Shown piece after piece: positions 1-7,999 of a stretch of DNA of 31,684 nucleotides. The position numbers and the translations under genes are program-made. Origin of the DNA: Faecalibacterium sp. CAG:74 (GTDB taxonomy: Bacteria > Bacillota > Clostridia > Christensenellales > Aristaeellaceae); assembly GCA_000437595.1 (NCBI GenBank), contig FR899879.1:1-31684 (forward strand), read 5' to 3'. Positions within the stretch are counted from its first letter, which is position 1. Each line of letters opens with the position of its first letter. The notes beneath the pieces were generated by a model. It was not told the origin of the DNA and ran no database searches. It saw only the letters and a list, made by a program, of their open reading frames with translations.

Positions 1-1792
1 TCACGCACAGCTTCTTGTGCTCCTTCGCCAGCTTGTTCTCGTCCACGCCGTCGATGACGTGACCGATTTCAAAGATGCCGAACGACGGCGCATAGCCCGT
101 GTTGACCTTCACCTGGCACAGCTGGGTGGGAATCATGGAGCGGCGCAGCGTCTCGATGTTGGGGTTGGAGGCGTTGAGCAGCTTCACGTTGTCCTCAACG
201 GCGATGCCGAGCTTCTTGTAGTCGTCGGCGTACTGCCAGATGTAGGAATGCACCTCGTGCAGCGAATAGCGCTTGACGAGAATGTCCTTCAATTTGTCCT
301 CCACCGTCTTTTCGGTGGACATGCGAACCGGGTAGAGCGGGGATTCCGCCGTGTGCAGGTCAAAGTTGTCGTAGCCGTAAATGCGGGTGATTTCCTCGAT
401 GATATCCGCCTTGATGGTTACGTCCTTCGTCGCGCGCCAGGAGGGGACGTCCGCGGTGAAGGAATCGCCGTCCCGCGTCATGCCGAAGCCCAGCGCGGTC
501 AGCGTGTGCATGATTTCGTCGGAGGAAATGTTGATGCCGGTATAGCGGTCAACAAACGCCTTGTCAAAGGACAATTGCACCTTCGGATAGTGGAAGGCGT
601 ACTCGTCGGTCAGGCGGGAGGTGACGCGCATTTCCGGATCGTATTCCTGCAAAAGCTTGACGAAGCGGGCGATGGCGACGGTCGTCATTTCCGGGTCAAG
701 GCTCTTTTCGTAGCGGGCGGAGGCGTCGGTGCGGTGGGCGAGGCGGACGCTGCTCTTGCGGACGGACGCCGCGTCGAACGTGGCGGATTCCAGCGTCAGG
801 CTCGTCGTGTCATCGACGATTTCGCTGTCCAGACCGCCCATGATGCCCGCGATGGCAACCGGCTTGTCGCCGTTGCAGATCATCAGCGTGTTCGGGTCGA
901 TGGTGCGCTCCACCTTGTCCAGCGTCTGGAAAGGGAAGCTCTCCGGGAAGCGGCGGATGCGGATTTTCTCCACCTTGCGGCTGTCGAAGGCGTGCATCGG
1001 CTGCCCCATTTCCAGCATCAGGTAGTTCGTCAGGTCGGCGAGGAAGTTGATGTCGCGCATACCGCAGTAGTTCAGGCGGATACGCATCGCCATCGGGCTG
1101 ACGTGGCGGTTGATGTTCTCCACCCGCAGGCAGGAGTAGCGCTGGCACAGCGGGTCTTCAATCTTCATGTCGATGGCGGGCAGATTGTTGTACGCCGCCA
1201 AATCCGCCACGGGCAGGGCTTTCAGCGGACGGCCGGACAGGGTGGAGAATTCGCGCGCCATGCCGTAGTGCCCCCACAGGTCGGGGCGGTTCGTCAGGGA
1301 CTTGTTGTCCACCTCGAAGATAATATCGTCAATGGGGTAGAGCGCCTTCAAATCCGTGCCGCAGGGAACATCCTCCGGGAGGACCATGATGCCGGAATTG
1401 TCGTCGCTGATGCCGATTTCCTTCTCCGAGCAGCACATGCCGTAGGACGTGTACCCGGCGAGCTTGCGCGGGCTGATGGTGATGTCGCCCAGCTGCGCGC
1501 CCACCTTCGCGAACGCGGTTTTCATGCCCAGCTGCACGTTCGGCGCGCCGCAGACCACGTCGGTCAGCTGCCCGTCGCCCGCGTCCACCTTCAGCAGGTG
1601 CAGCTTGTGGGATTCGGGGTGATTTTCTACGCTGACGATCTGCGCGGCGACAACGCCGGACAAATCCGCGCCCTTGTGGAAAATTTCATTCTCAACTTCC
1701 GCCGTGGACAGGGAGAACTGGCGAATCAGCGCCATTTTGTCAAGACCCGTCAGGTCAACGAAGTCGGAAATCCAGTTCATTGAGATCAGCAT
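1..1792 (-). CDS. pheT: Phenylalanine--tRNA ligase beta subunit (3'-truncated by window edge)
   Basis: Beta subunit of the cytoplasmic alpha2-beta2 enzyme that charges tRNA-Phe; it carries tRNA-binding and editing domains. Translation from ATG 1792 gives 597 residues before the window ends. The N-terminus (MLISMNWISDFVDL) is the family's usual opening. A tRNA-binding OB-fold follows at about residues 40-150 (ESHKLHLLKVDAGDG, VCGAPNVQLG). Next come the B3/B4 editing region (NKSLTNRPDLWGHYGMAREF, GQPMHAFD), the B5 domain and the start of the catalytic-like core. Family members are about 800 residues, so the rest of the core and the C-terminal anticodon-binding domain lie outside. The start was chosen because GGAGG sits 10 nt upstream; an in-frame ATG at 1780 is the alternative. 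It lies 18 nt after pheS, is co-transcribed with it and shares its T-box. No frame break is visible. Confidence 0.95.
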   Translation of the reverse strand, partial: MLISMNWISDFVDLTGLDKMALIRQFSLSTAEVENEIFHKGADLSGVVAAQIVSVENHPESHKLHLLKVDAGDGQLTDVVCGAPNVQLGMKTAFAKVGAQLGDITISPRKLAGYTSYGMCCSEKEIGISDDNSGIMVLPEDVPCGTDLKALYPIDDIIFEVDNKSLTNRPDLWGHYGMAREFSTLSGRPLKALPVADLAAYNNLPAIDMKIEDPLCQRYSCLRVENINRHVSPMAMRIRLNYCGMRDINFLADLTNYLMLEMGQPMHAFDSRKVEKIRIRRFPESFPFQTLDKVERTIDPNTLMICNGDKPVAIAGIMGGLDSEIVDDTTSLTLESATFDAASVRKSSVRLAHRTDASARYEKSLDPEMTTVAIARFVKLLQEYDPEMRVTSRLTDEYAFHYPKVQLSFDKAFVDRYTGINISSDEIMHTLTALGFGMTRDGDSFTADVPSWRATKDVTIKADIIEEITRIYGYDNFDLHTAESPLYPVRMSTEKTVEDKLKDILVKRYSLHEVHSYIWQYADDYKKLGIAVEDNVKLLNASNPNIETLRRSMIPTQLCQVKVNTGYAPSFGIFEIGHVIDGVDENKLAKEHKKLCV

Positions 1793-1810
1793 GTTCGTCT
1801 TTCCTCCGCA

Positions 1811-2863
1811 TTACTCGTCGTCCGTGAACTGCGCCAAACGCGTCAGGCTGCCGCTGTTCAGGTCGCGAATGTCCTTCACGCCGTACTTCATCATGGCAAG
1901 GCGCGTCATGCCCAAGCCGAACGCGAAGCCGGTGTACTGCTCCGGGTCGATGCCGCCGGCCTTCAATACTTCGGGGTGAATCATGCCGCAGGGGCACAGC
2001 TCCAGCCAGCCGGAATGCTTGCACGACGGGCAGCCCGTGCCGCCGCAGATGAGGCAGGAGATATCCAGCTCAAAGCCCGGCTCAACGAACGGGAAGAAGC
2101 CCGGACGCAGGCGGACTTTGATGTCCTTGCGGAACACCTCGCTCAGCATCGTTTTCATGAAGTAAATCAGGTTCGCGATGGAAATGTCCTTATCCACCAT
2201 GATGCCTTCCATCTGGAAGAACGTGTTCTCATGGCAGGCGTCGGTCGCCTCGTTGCGGAAGCAGCGGCCGGGGAAAATCGCCTTAATCGGCACGCCGTCG
2301 TTCACCAGCGCGTCGCGGTAGCGGCGGTAGATGGCGTTCTGGGCGGCGGAGGTCTGCGTTTTGAGCAATTGCCCGTTGTCCAGATAATAGGTGTCCTGCA
2401 TGTCGCGCGCGGGGTGGAACTTCGGAATGTTCAGGCTCTCGAAGCACTCGTAGTCCGTCACCACCTCGGCGTAATCCTCCACCGTGAAGCCCATCGACTT
2501 GAACACCTGCTCGCACTGGCGCTGCACCAGCGTAATCGGGTGATACGACCCGCGGGTCATGTCCGGCGGCATGGAGATGTCAAATTCGGGCAGAGCGTTG
2601 ATTTCGCGCTGCAATTCCTGCGCCTTGAGCGCTTCCAGCTTTTCCGCCAAGGCGACGGTGATGGCGGTCTTCAGCTCGTTCGTCTCGCGCCCGACGGTCT
2701 TTTTCTGCTCGTCGTTCAAGCTGCCCATGCCCTTGAGCGCGTCGGTCACTTTGCCCTTGCGGCCGAGGTAATTCACGCGCAGGGCTTCCAGATCCACCAT
2801 GTTGGCGATCTTCTTCAGCTCGGAATCAAAGCTGCTTTTCAGGGCTTCGATCTTCTCGTTCAT
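1811..2863 (-). CDS. pheS: Phenylalanine--tRNA ligase alpha subunit
   Basis: Catalytic alpha subunit of phenylalanyl-tRNA synthetase, 350 residues, normal length. An N-terminal coiled-coil arm that contacts tRNA covers about residues 1-90. The class II core follows: a motif 2 region at 197-220 (FPGRCFRNEATDACHENTFF) and motif 3 at 312-329 (GFAFGLGMTRLAMMKYGV). The substrate-pocket segment reads TQTSAAQ (169-175). A cysteine group, C270-x2-C273-x4-C278-x2-C281, precedes GWLEL. This insert occurs in many bacterial PheS proteins and may bind zinc. AAGGAGG lies about 10 nt before the ATG. It is the first gene of the operon, under tRNA-Phe T-box control, and pheT follows after 18 nt. Confidence 0.97.
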   Translation of the reverse strand: MNEKIEALKSSFDSELKKIANMVDLEALRVNYLGRKGKVTDALKGMGSLNDEQKKTVGRETNELKTAITVALAEKLEALKAQELQREINALPEFDISMPPDMTRGSYHPITLVQRQCEQVFKSMGFTVEDYAEVVTDYECFESLNIPKFHPARDMQDTYYLDNGQLLKTQTSAAQNAIYRRYRDALVNDGVPIKAIFPGRCFRNEATDACHENTFFQMEGIMVDKDISIANLIYFMKTMLSEVFRKDIKVRLRPGFFPFVEPGFELDISCLICGGTGCPSCKHSGWLELCPCGMIHPEVLKAGGIDPEQYTGFAFGLGMTRLAMMKYGVKDIRDLNSGSLTRLAQFTDDE

Positions 2864-2891
2864 TCCGGATGTTCCTCCTTACAGTTGGATG

Positions 2892-2926
2892 AAAAAAGCC
2901 CGTCCCATCGTTTGATGAGACGGACT
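2892..2926 (-). terminator. Regulated intrinsic terminator of the pheST T-box
   Basis: On the minus strand, a 12-bp stem (AGTCCGTCTCAT with ATGGGACGGGCT) closes a 6-nt loop and is followed by six T. It lies immediately after the T-box motif, as expected for the competing terminator. Confidence 0.93.
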
Positions 2927-3303
2927 GAATCCGCGGTACCACTCGTCTTGCGGCAAAGGAAAAAATCCCGCTGCCGCCGCTTGATGGGCGATAAGGCTGC
3001 CCACGCCGAAAAACTCACGGGATGAAGGTTCACGCTGTGCGCCCTGCCGCCTCGCACCACCCGGCGGCTCTCTGATATCCTATTTCCTGCATTCGCCTGT
3101 GCCATCTGCTCGCGCCTTTTTCCTTCTGGCGTCCGCTCGTTCCACTTAGCGTAGCGCTGCTACGCTGCGTTTCACTCCCGTTAGCCAGCAGAAAAAATTC
3201 GCTTCGCATCTTGGCACATTCTCATTTGGAAATAGGAAGGGGACTTGCACGCGCTACTGTTTCCCGGTCATCGCTTCCAATATTTCGCTGACTTTCGTCG
3301 GCA
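2892..3303 (-). promoter_or_regulatory. T-box leader, tRNA-Phe specific (specifier UUC)
   Basis: Read on the minus strand, this leader has the main T-box parts. The stem I base pairs 3262-3266 with 3018-3022 (CGGGA/UCCCG). The specifier loop has AGUA on one side (within 3253-3258) and GUGAACC-UUC-A on the other. The specifier UUC (Phe) is at 3024-3026. The AGAGAGCC element and distal loop begin at 3066-3073. The T-box sequence GUGGUACCGCGG lies near 2932-2943 and is followed by a terminator. Uncharged tRNA-Phe should pair with UUC and with the T-box bulge, stabilising the antiterminator and raising pheST expression. A nested hairpin domain of about 158 nt (3079-3236) interrupts the 5' side of stem I, where most leaders have only a short helix. 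Confidence 0.92.
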
Positions 3304-3309
3304 CGCTCT

Positions 3310-3338
3310 ATCTTATCATAGGTTGGGACGTTTTGCAA
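3310..3338 (-). promoter_or_regulatory. Sigma-A promoter of pheST
   Basis: Minus-strand -35 TTGCAA (3333-3338), a 17-nt spacer and -10 TAAGAT (3310-3315). It places the transcript start near 3303, just before the T-box stem I. Confidence 0.75.
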
Positions 3339-3446
3339 GGGGGCAAATTCGGAAATTGGAATGCAGAATGAGGAATAAAAATCGCACGGAAGTGGAATTC
3401 TTTCCATCTTACAGGCGAACAAACCGTGAATTTTTCCGATTTATTA

Positions 3447-3474
3447 TTTACAAGCCATTTTTTTGTGCTATACT
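3447..3474 (+). promoter_or_regulatory. Likely sigma-A promoter for the gene at 3613
   Basis: TTTACA (3447-3452), a 16-nt spacer and TATACT (3469-3474). It is divergent from the pheST promoter, and the transcript would start at the structured leader that follows. Confidence 0.6.
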
Positions 3475-3494
3475 GTAAGATGCGTTATCATGTA

Positions 3495-3592
3495 AAGCGC
3501 GAAGCAGGCGCTTGCGTGAAAGTCCGCGCGCGGGAGGGACAAAATGCCCTCCGCACAAGGCGCGGCAGGGAACTTCGCGCACAATCGCGCGG
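3495..3592 (+). promoter_or_regulatory. Highly structured 5' leader RNA (unassigned)
   Basis: A hairpin AAGCGC/GCGCTT (3495-3500 with 3508-3513) directly abuts a three-part rod. P1 pairs 3514-3523 with 3572-3580, with one bulged A. P2 pairs CCGCGC 3524-3529 with GCGCGG 3560-3565. P3 pairs 3530-3538 with 3547-3554. Asymmetric 3'-side loops are CAGGGA (3566-3571) and ACAAG (3555-3559). The P2 5' strand can instead pair with a second GCGCGG at 3587-3592, just before the ribosome site, so a switch is conceivable. I could not match it to a known riboswitch. The sequence is GC-repetitive, so some pairing may be fortuitous. Confidence 0.45.
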
Positions 3593-3612
3593 AAGAAAGG
3601 AAAGGAAGCCGG

Positions 3613-5211
3613 ATGAGCAACAGCCGTCCACCCTATGATGGCGCCGGGGACGCCGGACAGAATCCTCAGCAGCCCGGTTTTTCGCAGGGCAATTATCCGC
3701 CGGCGCAGGGCTACGCCCCGAATGGCGGCTACGCGCCCAATGATGCCTATGGTCAGGGCTACGCGCCGCAAAACGGCTATGGGCAGCCGCAATATGGTCA
3801 GCAGGGGTATGCGGATTATCAGCAGCCCTATGGTCAGCAGGGATACCAGCAGCCATACGGTCAGCAGGGCTACGAGCAGCAGGGTTATCAGCAGCCATAC
3901 GGTCAGCAAGGTTATCAGCAGCCGTATGGGCAGGGCTATGAGCAGCAGGGCTATCAGCAGCCATACGCCCAGCAGCCTTATCAGCAGCAGCCGTATGATC
4001 AGCAGGGGTTTGTGCAGCCCGGCGGGTATCAGCAGCCCTACGAGCAGCAGGGATACCAGCAGCCGAATCCGGCGTACAATCAGCAGGGTTACAGCCAGCA
4101 GAATCCGCAGGAAACGGATTTGCCGCCGGAGCAGCAGTACGCGCAGTACACCCCCGACGGTCAGCGCGTGTACCCGACGTCGGGGCGCAGCGGCTTCCGG
4201 GTGCAGCCGGCGGCGCACAGGGAAATCCCGTGGGATACGATTGCAAAAGTATTGATGTTCGGCGTGCTGCCGATTCTTTTCATCTTGAGCATGGTGTTCG
4301 CGTGGACGGCGGTGAAGTGGATCGTCCTCGTCGGCGCGGTGGCGAGCATCGCCGCGATGTGGCTCCGTGAGCTGGTCACGCCCAACGCGCGGCTGGTGCT
4401 GTCGCTTTTGCTGGCGTCGGCGGCGGTCGTCTGCCTCGTCAGCGCACTGGCGACGAACGCGGCGGACAATCAGAACCCCGCGCAGCCGAATCAGTCTGGT
4501 CAGATGCAGCAGGGGAGTACATCGGGCAATAACCTCGATGTCAACCTGACCGCGACGGACACGCCCAATCCTGCGCCCACGCCTACCGCGACGCCTGTGG
4601 ATGACTCCGAGGAGTGCTACGCGCAGCTGCATTCCTTCTTCACGCTGTGGAAGAACAACGCCATCAGCCAAATGGTCAACCTGACGGCCCCGTCGTGGCG
4701 CAGCAGCATCAAGGGCGGCACGGACGCGGTGACGCAGAAGCTCTTCGGCGAGGTGCTGACCAACCGCACGCCCGTCAGCTGGGATTTCACGGCCATCACG
4801 GGCACATCGAACGACATTGCCCGCATGGTGACGGTGCGCGCCGTCATCAACAAGAACAACACCCTGGGCGAAAGCGTTTACCTGTGGAAGGTGCGCATGG
4901 TCAAGGAGGACGGCGTGTGGTACGTTGACCCCGCGACGCTGCAAAGCAACGAGCAGGAAAGCACCGCTACCCCGACGAACGCCCTCGCGACGCAGCCCGT
5001 GCTGAACACCAGCCATCCGGACTTGATTCTCTACTACAACCAAAACGGCGGAACGTATTACCACATCGACCCGAACTGCGCGTCCATCAATCAGCGGCAT
5101 CGCCCGCTGACGGCATCCTTCAAGTGGACGCAGATTGACGACGAACCGTACAAAAACCTGGAGCAGTGCAAGGTGTGCGGCGCACCTCTGCGCGAAGACA
5201 AGAGCAACTGA
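3613..5211 (+). CDS. Membrane protein with Tyr/Gln/Gly-rich low-complexity N-terminus
   Basis: No family name recognised; 532 residues from ATG 3613. Residues about 33-170 are a disordered tract built on GYQQPYGQQ-like repeats, rich in Tyr, Gln, Gly and Pro. Three hydrophobic segments follow at about 210-280 (beginning AKVLMFGVLPILFILS). A Pro/Thr-rich linker (NPAPTPTATP) leads to a soluble C-terminal domain with an NTF2-like appearance (about 330-455). The tail has Y-H-x-D-x-N-C and C-K-V-C-G-A-P motifs that could bind a metal. If the N-terminus is inside, three passes put the repeat tract in the cytoplasm and the Cys tail outside. ATG 3544 also has a GGAGG, but it lies in the loop of a leader hairpin and adds an unlikely extension, so ATG 3613 with an AAAGGAAG site is preferred. 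It occupies the place upstream of hpt-ftsH that tilS often holds. Function unknown. Confidence 0.85.
   Translation: MSNSRPPYDGAGDAGQNPQQPGFSQGNYPPAQGYAPNGGYAPNDAYGQGYAPQNGYGQPQYGQQGYADYQQPYGQQGYQQPYGQQGYEQQGYQQPYGQQGYQQPYGQGYEQQGYQQPYAQQPYQQQPYDQQGFVQPGGYQQPYEQQGYQQPNPAYNQQGYSQQNPQETDLPPEQQYAQYTPDGQRVYPTSGRSGFRVQPAAHREIPWDTIAKVLMFGVLPILFILSMVFAWTAVKWIVLVGAVASIAAMWLRELVTPNARLVLSLLLASAAVVCLVSALATNAADNQNPAQPNQSGQMQQGSTSGNNLDVNLTATDTPNPAPTPTATPVDDSEECYAQLHSFFTLWKNNAISQMVNLTAPSWRSSIKGGTDAVTQKLFGEVLTNRTPVSWDFTAITGTSNDIARMVTVRAVINKNNTLGESVYLWKVRMVKEDGVWYVDPATLQSNEQESTATPTNALATQPVLNTSHPDLILYYNQNGGTYYHIDPNCASINQRHRPLTASFKWTQIDDEPYKNLEQCKVCGAPLREDKSN
3709..4113 (+). repeat. In-frame coding repeats (GYQQPYGQQ-type)
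   Basis: Short imperfect repeats of about 24-30 nt such as cagcagccatacggtcagca recur, giving tandem GYQQPY / GYEQQ / PYGQQ peptide units. Codons vary between units (tac/tat, ggc/ggt, cag/caa). This suggests selection on the peptide composition rather than a very recent DNA expansion. Confidence 0.85.
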
Positions 5212-5242
5212 TACTCACATATAATATTAGGAGGACAACACG

Positions 5243-5815
5243 ATGGACACCAATGCCAAGCTGTATCAAGACATGACGAAGATTCTCGTCAAGCGTGAGG
5301 ACATCCAGAAGGCCGTTGCCCAGCTGGGACGGGAAATCACCCACGACTATCAGGGCCGCGATCTGGTGATGGTCTGCATTTTGAAGGGCGCGAGCGTCTT
5401 CTTCTCCGACCTCATCCGCGAGGTCGATTTGCCCGTAACGCTGGATTTCATGGCGCTGTCGAGCTATCGCAACTCCACCAAGTCCTCCGGCGTGGTCAAT
5501 CTGGAGAAAGACCTGTCCGTGTCCATTAAGGGGCGCGACGTGCTGATTGTGGAGGACATTGTGGACAGCGGCAACACGCTGTTCTACCTCGGCAAGTATT
5601 TGATGGGCCGCGGCGCGTCCTCCATCCGCATTGCGACGCTGCTGGACAAGCCCGACCGCCGCAATCCCGAACACAACCTGACGGTGGATTACCACTGCTT
5701 CAAGATTCCGGATGAGTTCGTCGTCGGCTACGGGCTGGATTTCGCCGAGAAGTACCGCAATCTGCCGGACATCGGCGTGCTGGACAGCCGCGTGTACGGC
5801 GCGGCGCACGAATAA
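5243..5815 (+). CDS. hpt: Hypoxanthine(-guanine) phosphoribosyltransferase
   Basis: Cytosolic purine-salvage enzyme that joins hypoxanthine or guanine to PRPP to make IMP or GMP. It has 190 residues, normal for the family. The PRPP-binding signature LIVEDIVDSGNT is at residues 101-112. The pyrophosphate-loop region LKGASVFF (48-55) and the flexible-loop start LSSYRNSTKSSG (72-83) are present. The tail has the purine-binding region FVVGYGLDFAEKYRNL. An AGGAGG site lies about 8 nt before the ATG. It sits 31 nt after the membrane-protein gene and 129 nt before ftsH; hpt-ftsH adjacency is common in Bacillota. A TATAAT-like box at about 5219-5224 lacks a convincing -35, so read-through from upstream is more likely. 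Confidence 0.97.
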   Translation: MDTNAKLYQDMTKILVKREDIQKAVAQLGREITHDYQGRDLVMVCILKGASVFFSDLIREVDLPVTLDFMALSSYRNSTKSSGVVNLEKDLSVSIKGRDVLIVEDIVDSGNTLFYLGKYLMGRGASSIRIATLLDKPDRRNPEHNLTVDYHCFKIPDEFVVGYGLDFAEKYRNLPDIGVLDSRVYGAAHE

Positions 5816-5944
5816 ATCAGCCGATTTTTCCCCGAAAAAAGATAAAATTTTTGTAAAGATGGATTTTTCCGCACACGTCATTCGTCTATATGGGTATACG
5901 CCGCAACAGGCGGATGGCGCTGGAACGGAAGGAGGATGCTCGCA

Positions 5945-7999
5945 TTGAAGAAGTCTCGCGGGATGTTCGGCTACGTCGCGGTTTTGCTGCTGATGGTGCT
6001 CACCATTTCGATGCTGTTCACCAACGGCTTTGGCAGCAATACCCGTGACCGCCGCATCACCTATCCCCAGCTGCTGACGATGATTGAGGAGGGGCAGGTT
6101 CGCTCCGTCGCCATCCGCGGCACGTCGCTGGTGGGCGTGACGACAACAACAACGGTCGCCGACGCGGATTTCCCTGACAAGAACTACGATTTTGAAACCA
6201 CCATCGGCGCTGATTTCATCGTCACCGCGCGGCAAATGCAGGCGGCGAAGCTTAATAAGCCGCTGGACGAGGTGTCCGTCAAGGATTTGCCGTTCACCAT
6301 CATCTACCGTCAGCCGCTGACCACCCCGTGGTGGTATGATTTGATTCCACTGGCAATTTCGCTGGTGCTCTGCGGCGTGATGTTCTGGCTGATTATGCGC
6401 GCGCAGACCGGCGGCAACGGCAAGGTGATGAACTTCGGCAGAAGCCGGGCGCGCATCCATGACCCGAACAAGAACAAGGTGACGTTCGCCGACGTCGCGG
6501 GCGCGGAGGAAGAGAAGGAAGAACTCAAGGAAATGGTGGACTTCCTGCGCAACCCCAAGGCGTACATTGACATGGGCGCGCGCATCCCCAAGGGCGTGCT
6601 GCTCATCGGCCCGCCCGGCACGGGCAAAACCCTGCTGGCGAAGGCGGTTGCGGGCGAGGCGGGCGTGCCGTTCTTCTCCATTTCCGGCTCTGACTTTGTG
6701 GAGATGTTCGTGGGCGTGGGCGCGAGCCGCGTCCGTGACCTGTTCGACCAAGCCAAGCGCGCTGCCCCGTCCATCATCTTTATTGATGAGATTGACGCGG
6801 TGGGTCGCCATCGCGGCGCGGGTCTGGGCGGCGGACACGACGAACGCGAGCAGACGCTGAACCAGCTGCTGGTCGAGATGGATGGCTTCGCAATCAACGA
6901 GGGCGTTATTGTCATGGCGGCGACGAACCGCCGCGACATTCTTGACCCCGCGCTGCTGCGTCCCGGCCGCTTTGACCGCACGATTCTCGTCAATTACCCC
7001 GATATGGCGGGGCGTGTTGCCATCTTGCAGGTGCACGCCAAGGGCAAGCCCCTTGCGGATGATGTGGATTTGGAGAATATCGCCAAGCGCGTGCCTTTCT
7101 CCACCGGCGCGGAGCTGGAAAACATCATGAACGAAGCCGCGATTCTGGCGGCGCGCGGACGCTTGAAGGCCATCAATCAGCAGACGCTGGTGGAGGCGAT
7201 TTCCCGCGTGCAGATGGGGCCGGAGAAGCGCAGCCACAAGGTGACGCAGCGCGACAAGCGCATGGTCGCCATCCACGAGGCGGGTCACGCCATCGTCGGG
7301 CACGTCCTGCCCAACTGCGACGAGGTGCACCTGATTACCATCGTCCCGCGCGGGCAGGCGGGCGGCTACACGCTGTCCCTGCCGACGGAAGAGGACGATT
7401 TGCAGACTTACAGCCAGCTGATGGACTTCGTGGCGATGGGGCTGGGCGGTCATGCCGCGGAGCAGCTTTATCTGGGCGAATTCACCACCGGCGCAACGAG
7501 CGACCTGAAGAAGGCGACGGAGGTCTGCCGACGCATGGTGACGCAGTTCGGCATGAGCGAAAAGCTGGGGCCGGTCTATCTTGACGGCGATCAGGAAGTG
7601 TTCGTCGGCATGGAGTTCGGGCAGAGCCGCGGGTACAGCGAAGAAATGGCGGCGCGCATCGACGCGGAAGTCAAGCGCCTGCTGGAGGAATGCTACCAGA
7701 AGGCGGTGGACGCCCTGAGCGCCAACCGCGACCGCATGGAGAAGCTGGTGGACGCGCTGCTCAAGTACGACACCATCAGCCGCCGCGAGTTCGTCACCCT
7801 GATGGAAACGGGCGCGCTGCCGGATATTCAGGATGCCGACACCCGCACCACGGGCGATGTGATGATGCAGGATATGGCGGACGAAAAGAAGGAAGAAAGT
7901 TCCGAAAAGTCCGCCGAAACGCCTGAAAAGAGCGCGGAAACGCCTGATAAGACGGCGGATGCGCCCGAAAATCACCCGGATGCCCCCCATGAAGCCTGA
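5945..7999 (+). CDS. ftsH: ATP-dependent zinc metalloprotease FtsH
   Basis: Membrane-bound hexameric AAA+ protease that degrades misfolded membrane proteins and regulatory proteins. It has 684 residues from TTG 5945. Membrane segments lie at about 9-25 and 132-151, flanking the extracytoplasmic FtsH_ext domain. The AAA domain has Walker A GPPGTGKT (222-229), Walker B IIFIDEID (277-284) and RPGRFDR (339-345). The zinc site HEAGH is at 444-448, and the peptidase M41 domain runs to about 630. The last ~35 residues are a charged low-complexity tail with SAETPEKSAETPDK repeats, beyond the conserved fold. TTG 5945 is preferred because GGAGG lies 9 nt upstream; the in-frame ATG 5936 touches the GGAGG itself. 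The stop overlaps the start of the PHP gene by 11 nt, implying coupling. Confidence 0.97.
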   Translation: MKKSRGMFGYVAVLLLMVLTISMLFTNGFGSNTRDRRITYPQLLTMIEEGQVRSVAIRGTSLVGVTTTTTVADADFPDKNYDFETTIGADFIVTARQMQAAKLNKPLDEVSVKDLPFTIIYRQPLTTPWWYDLIPLAISLVLCGVMFWLIMRAQTGGNGKVMNFGRSRARIHDPNKNKVTFADVAGAEEEKEELKEMVDFLRNPKAYIDMGARIPKGVLLIGPPGTGKTLLAKAVAGEAGVPFFSISGSDFVEMFVGVGASRVRDLFDQAKRAAPSIIFIDEIDAVGRHRGAGLGGGHDEREQTLNQLLVEMDGFAINEGVIVMAATNRRDILDPALLRPGRFDRTILVNYPDMAGRVAILQVHAKGKPLADDVDLENIAKRVPFSTGAELENIMNEAAILAARGRLKAINQQTLVEAISRVQMGPEKRSHKVTQRDKRMVAIHEAGHAIVGHVLPNCDEVHLITIVPRGQAGGYTLSLPTEEDDLQTYSQLMDFVAMGLGGHAAEQLYLGEFTTGATSDLKKATEVCRRMVTQFGMSEKLGPVYLDGDQEVFVGMEFGQSRGYSEEMAARIDAEVKRLLEECYQKAVDALSANRDRMEKLVDALLKYDTISRREFVTLMETGALPDIQDADTRTTGDVMMQDMADEKKEESSEKSAETPEKSAETPDKTADAPENHPDAPHEA

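Noticed and set aside
17..1783. 588-codon open frame on the plus strand opposite pheT
   Set aside because: Antisense shadow of pheT, whose sense frame shows the expected domains.
3448..5100. 550-codon minus-strand frame opposite the Tyr/Gln/Gly-rich gene, with leucine-rich runs
   Set aside because: The LLI/LLT runs are the complement of the CAG/TAT-rich repeats; there is no ribosome site or independent support.
5219..5224. TATAAT box as an hpt promoter
   Set aside because: No acceptable -35 hexamer at 16-18 nt, and the gene is only 31 nt after the previous stop.
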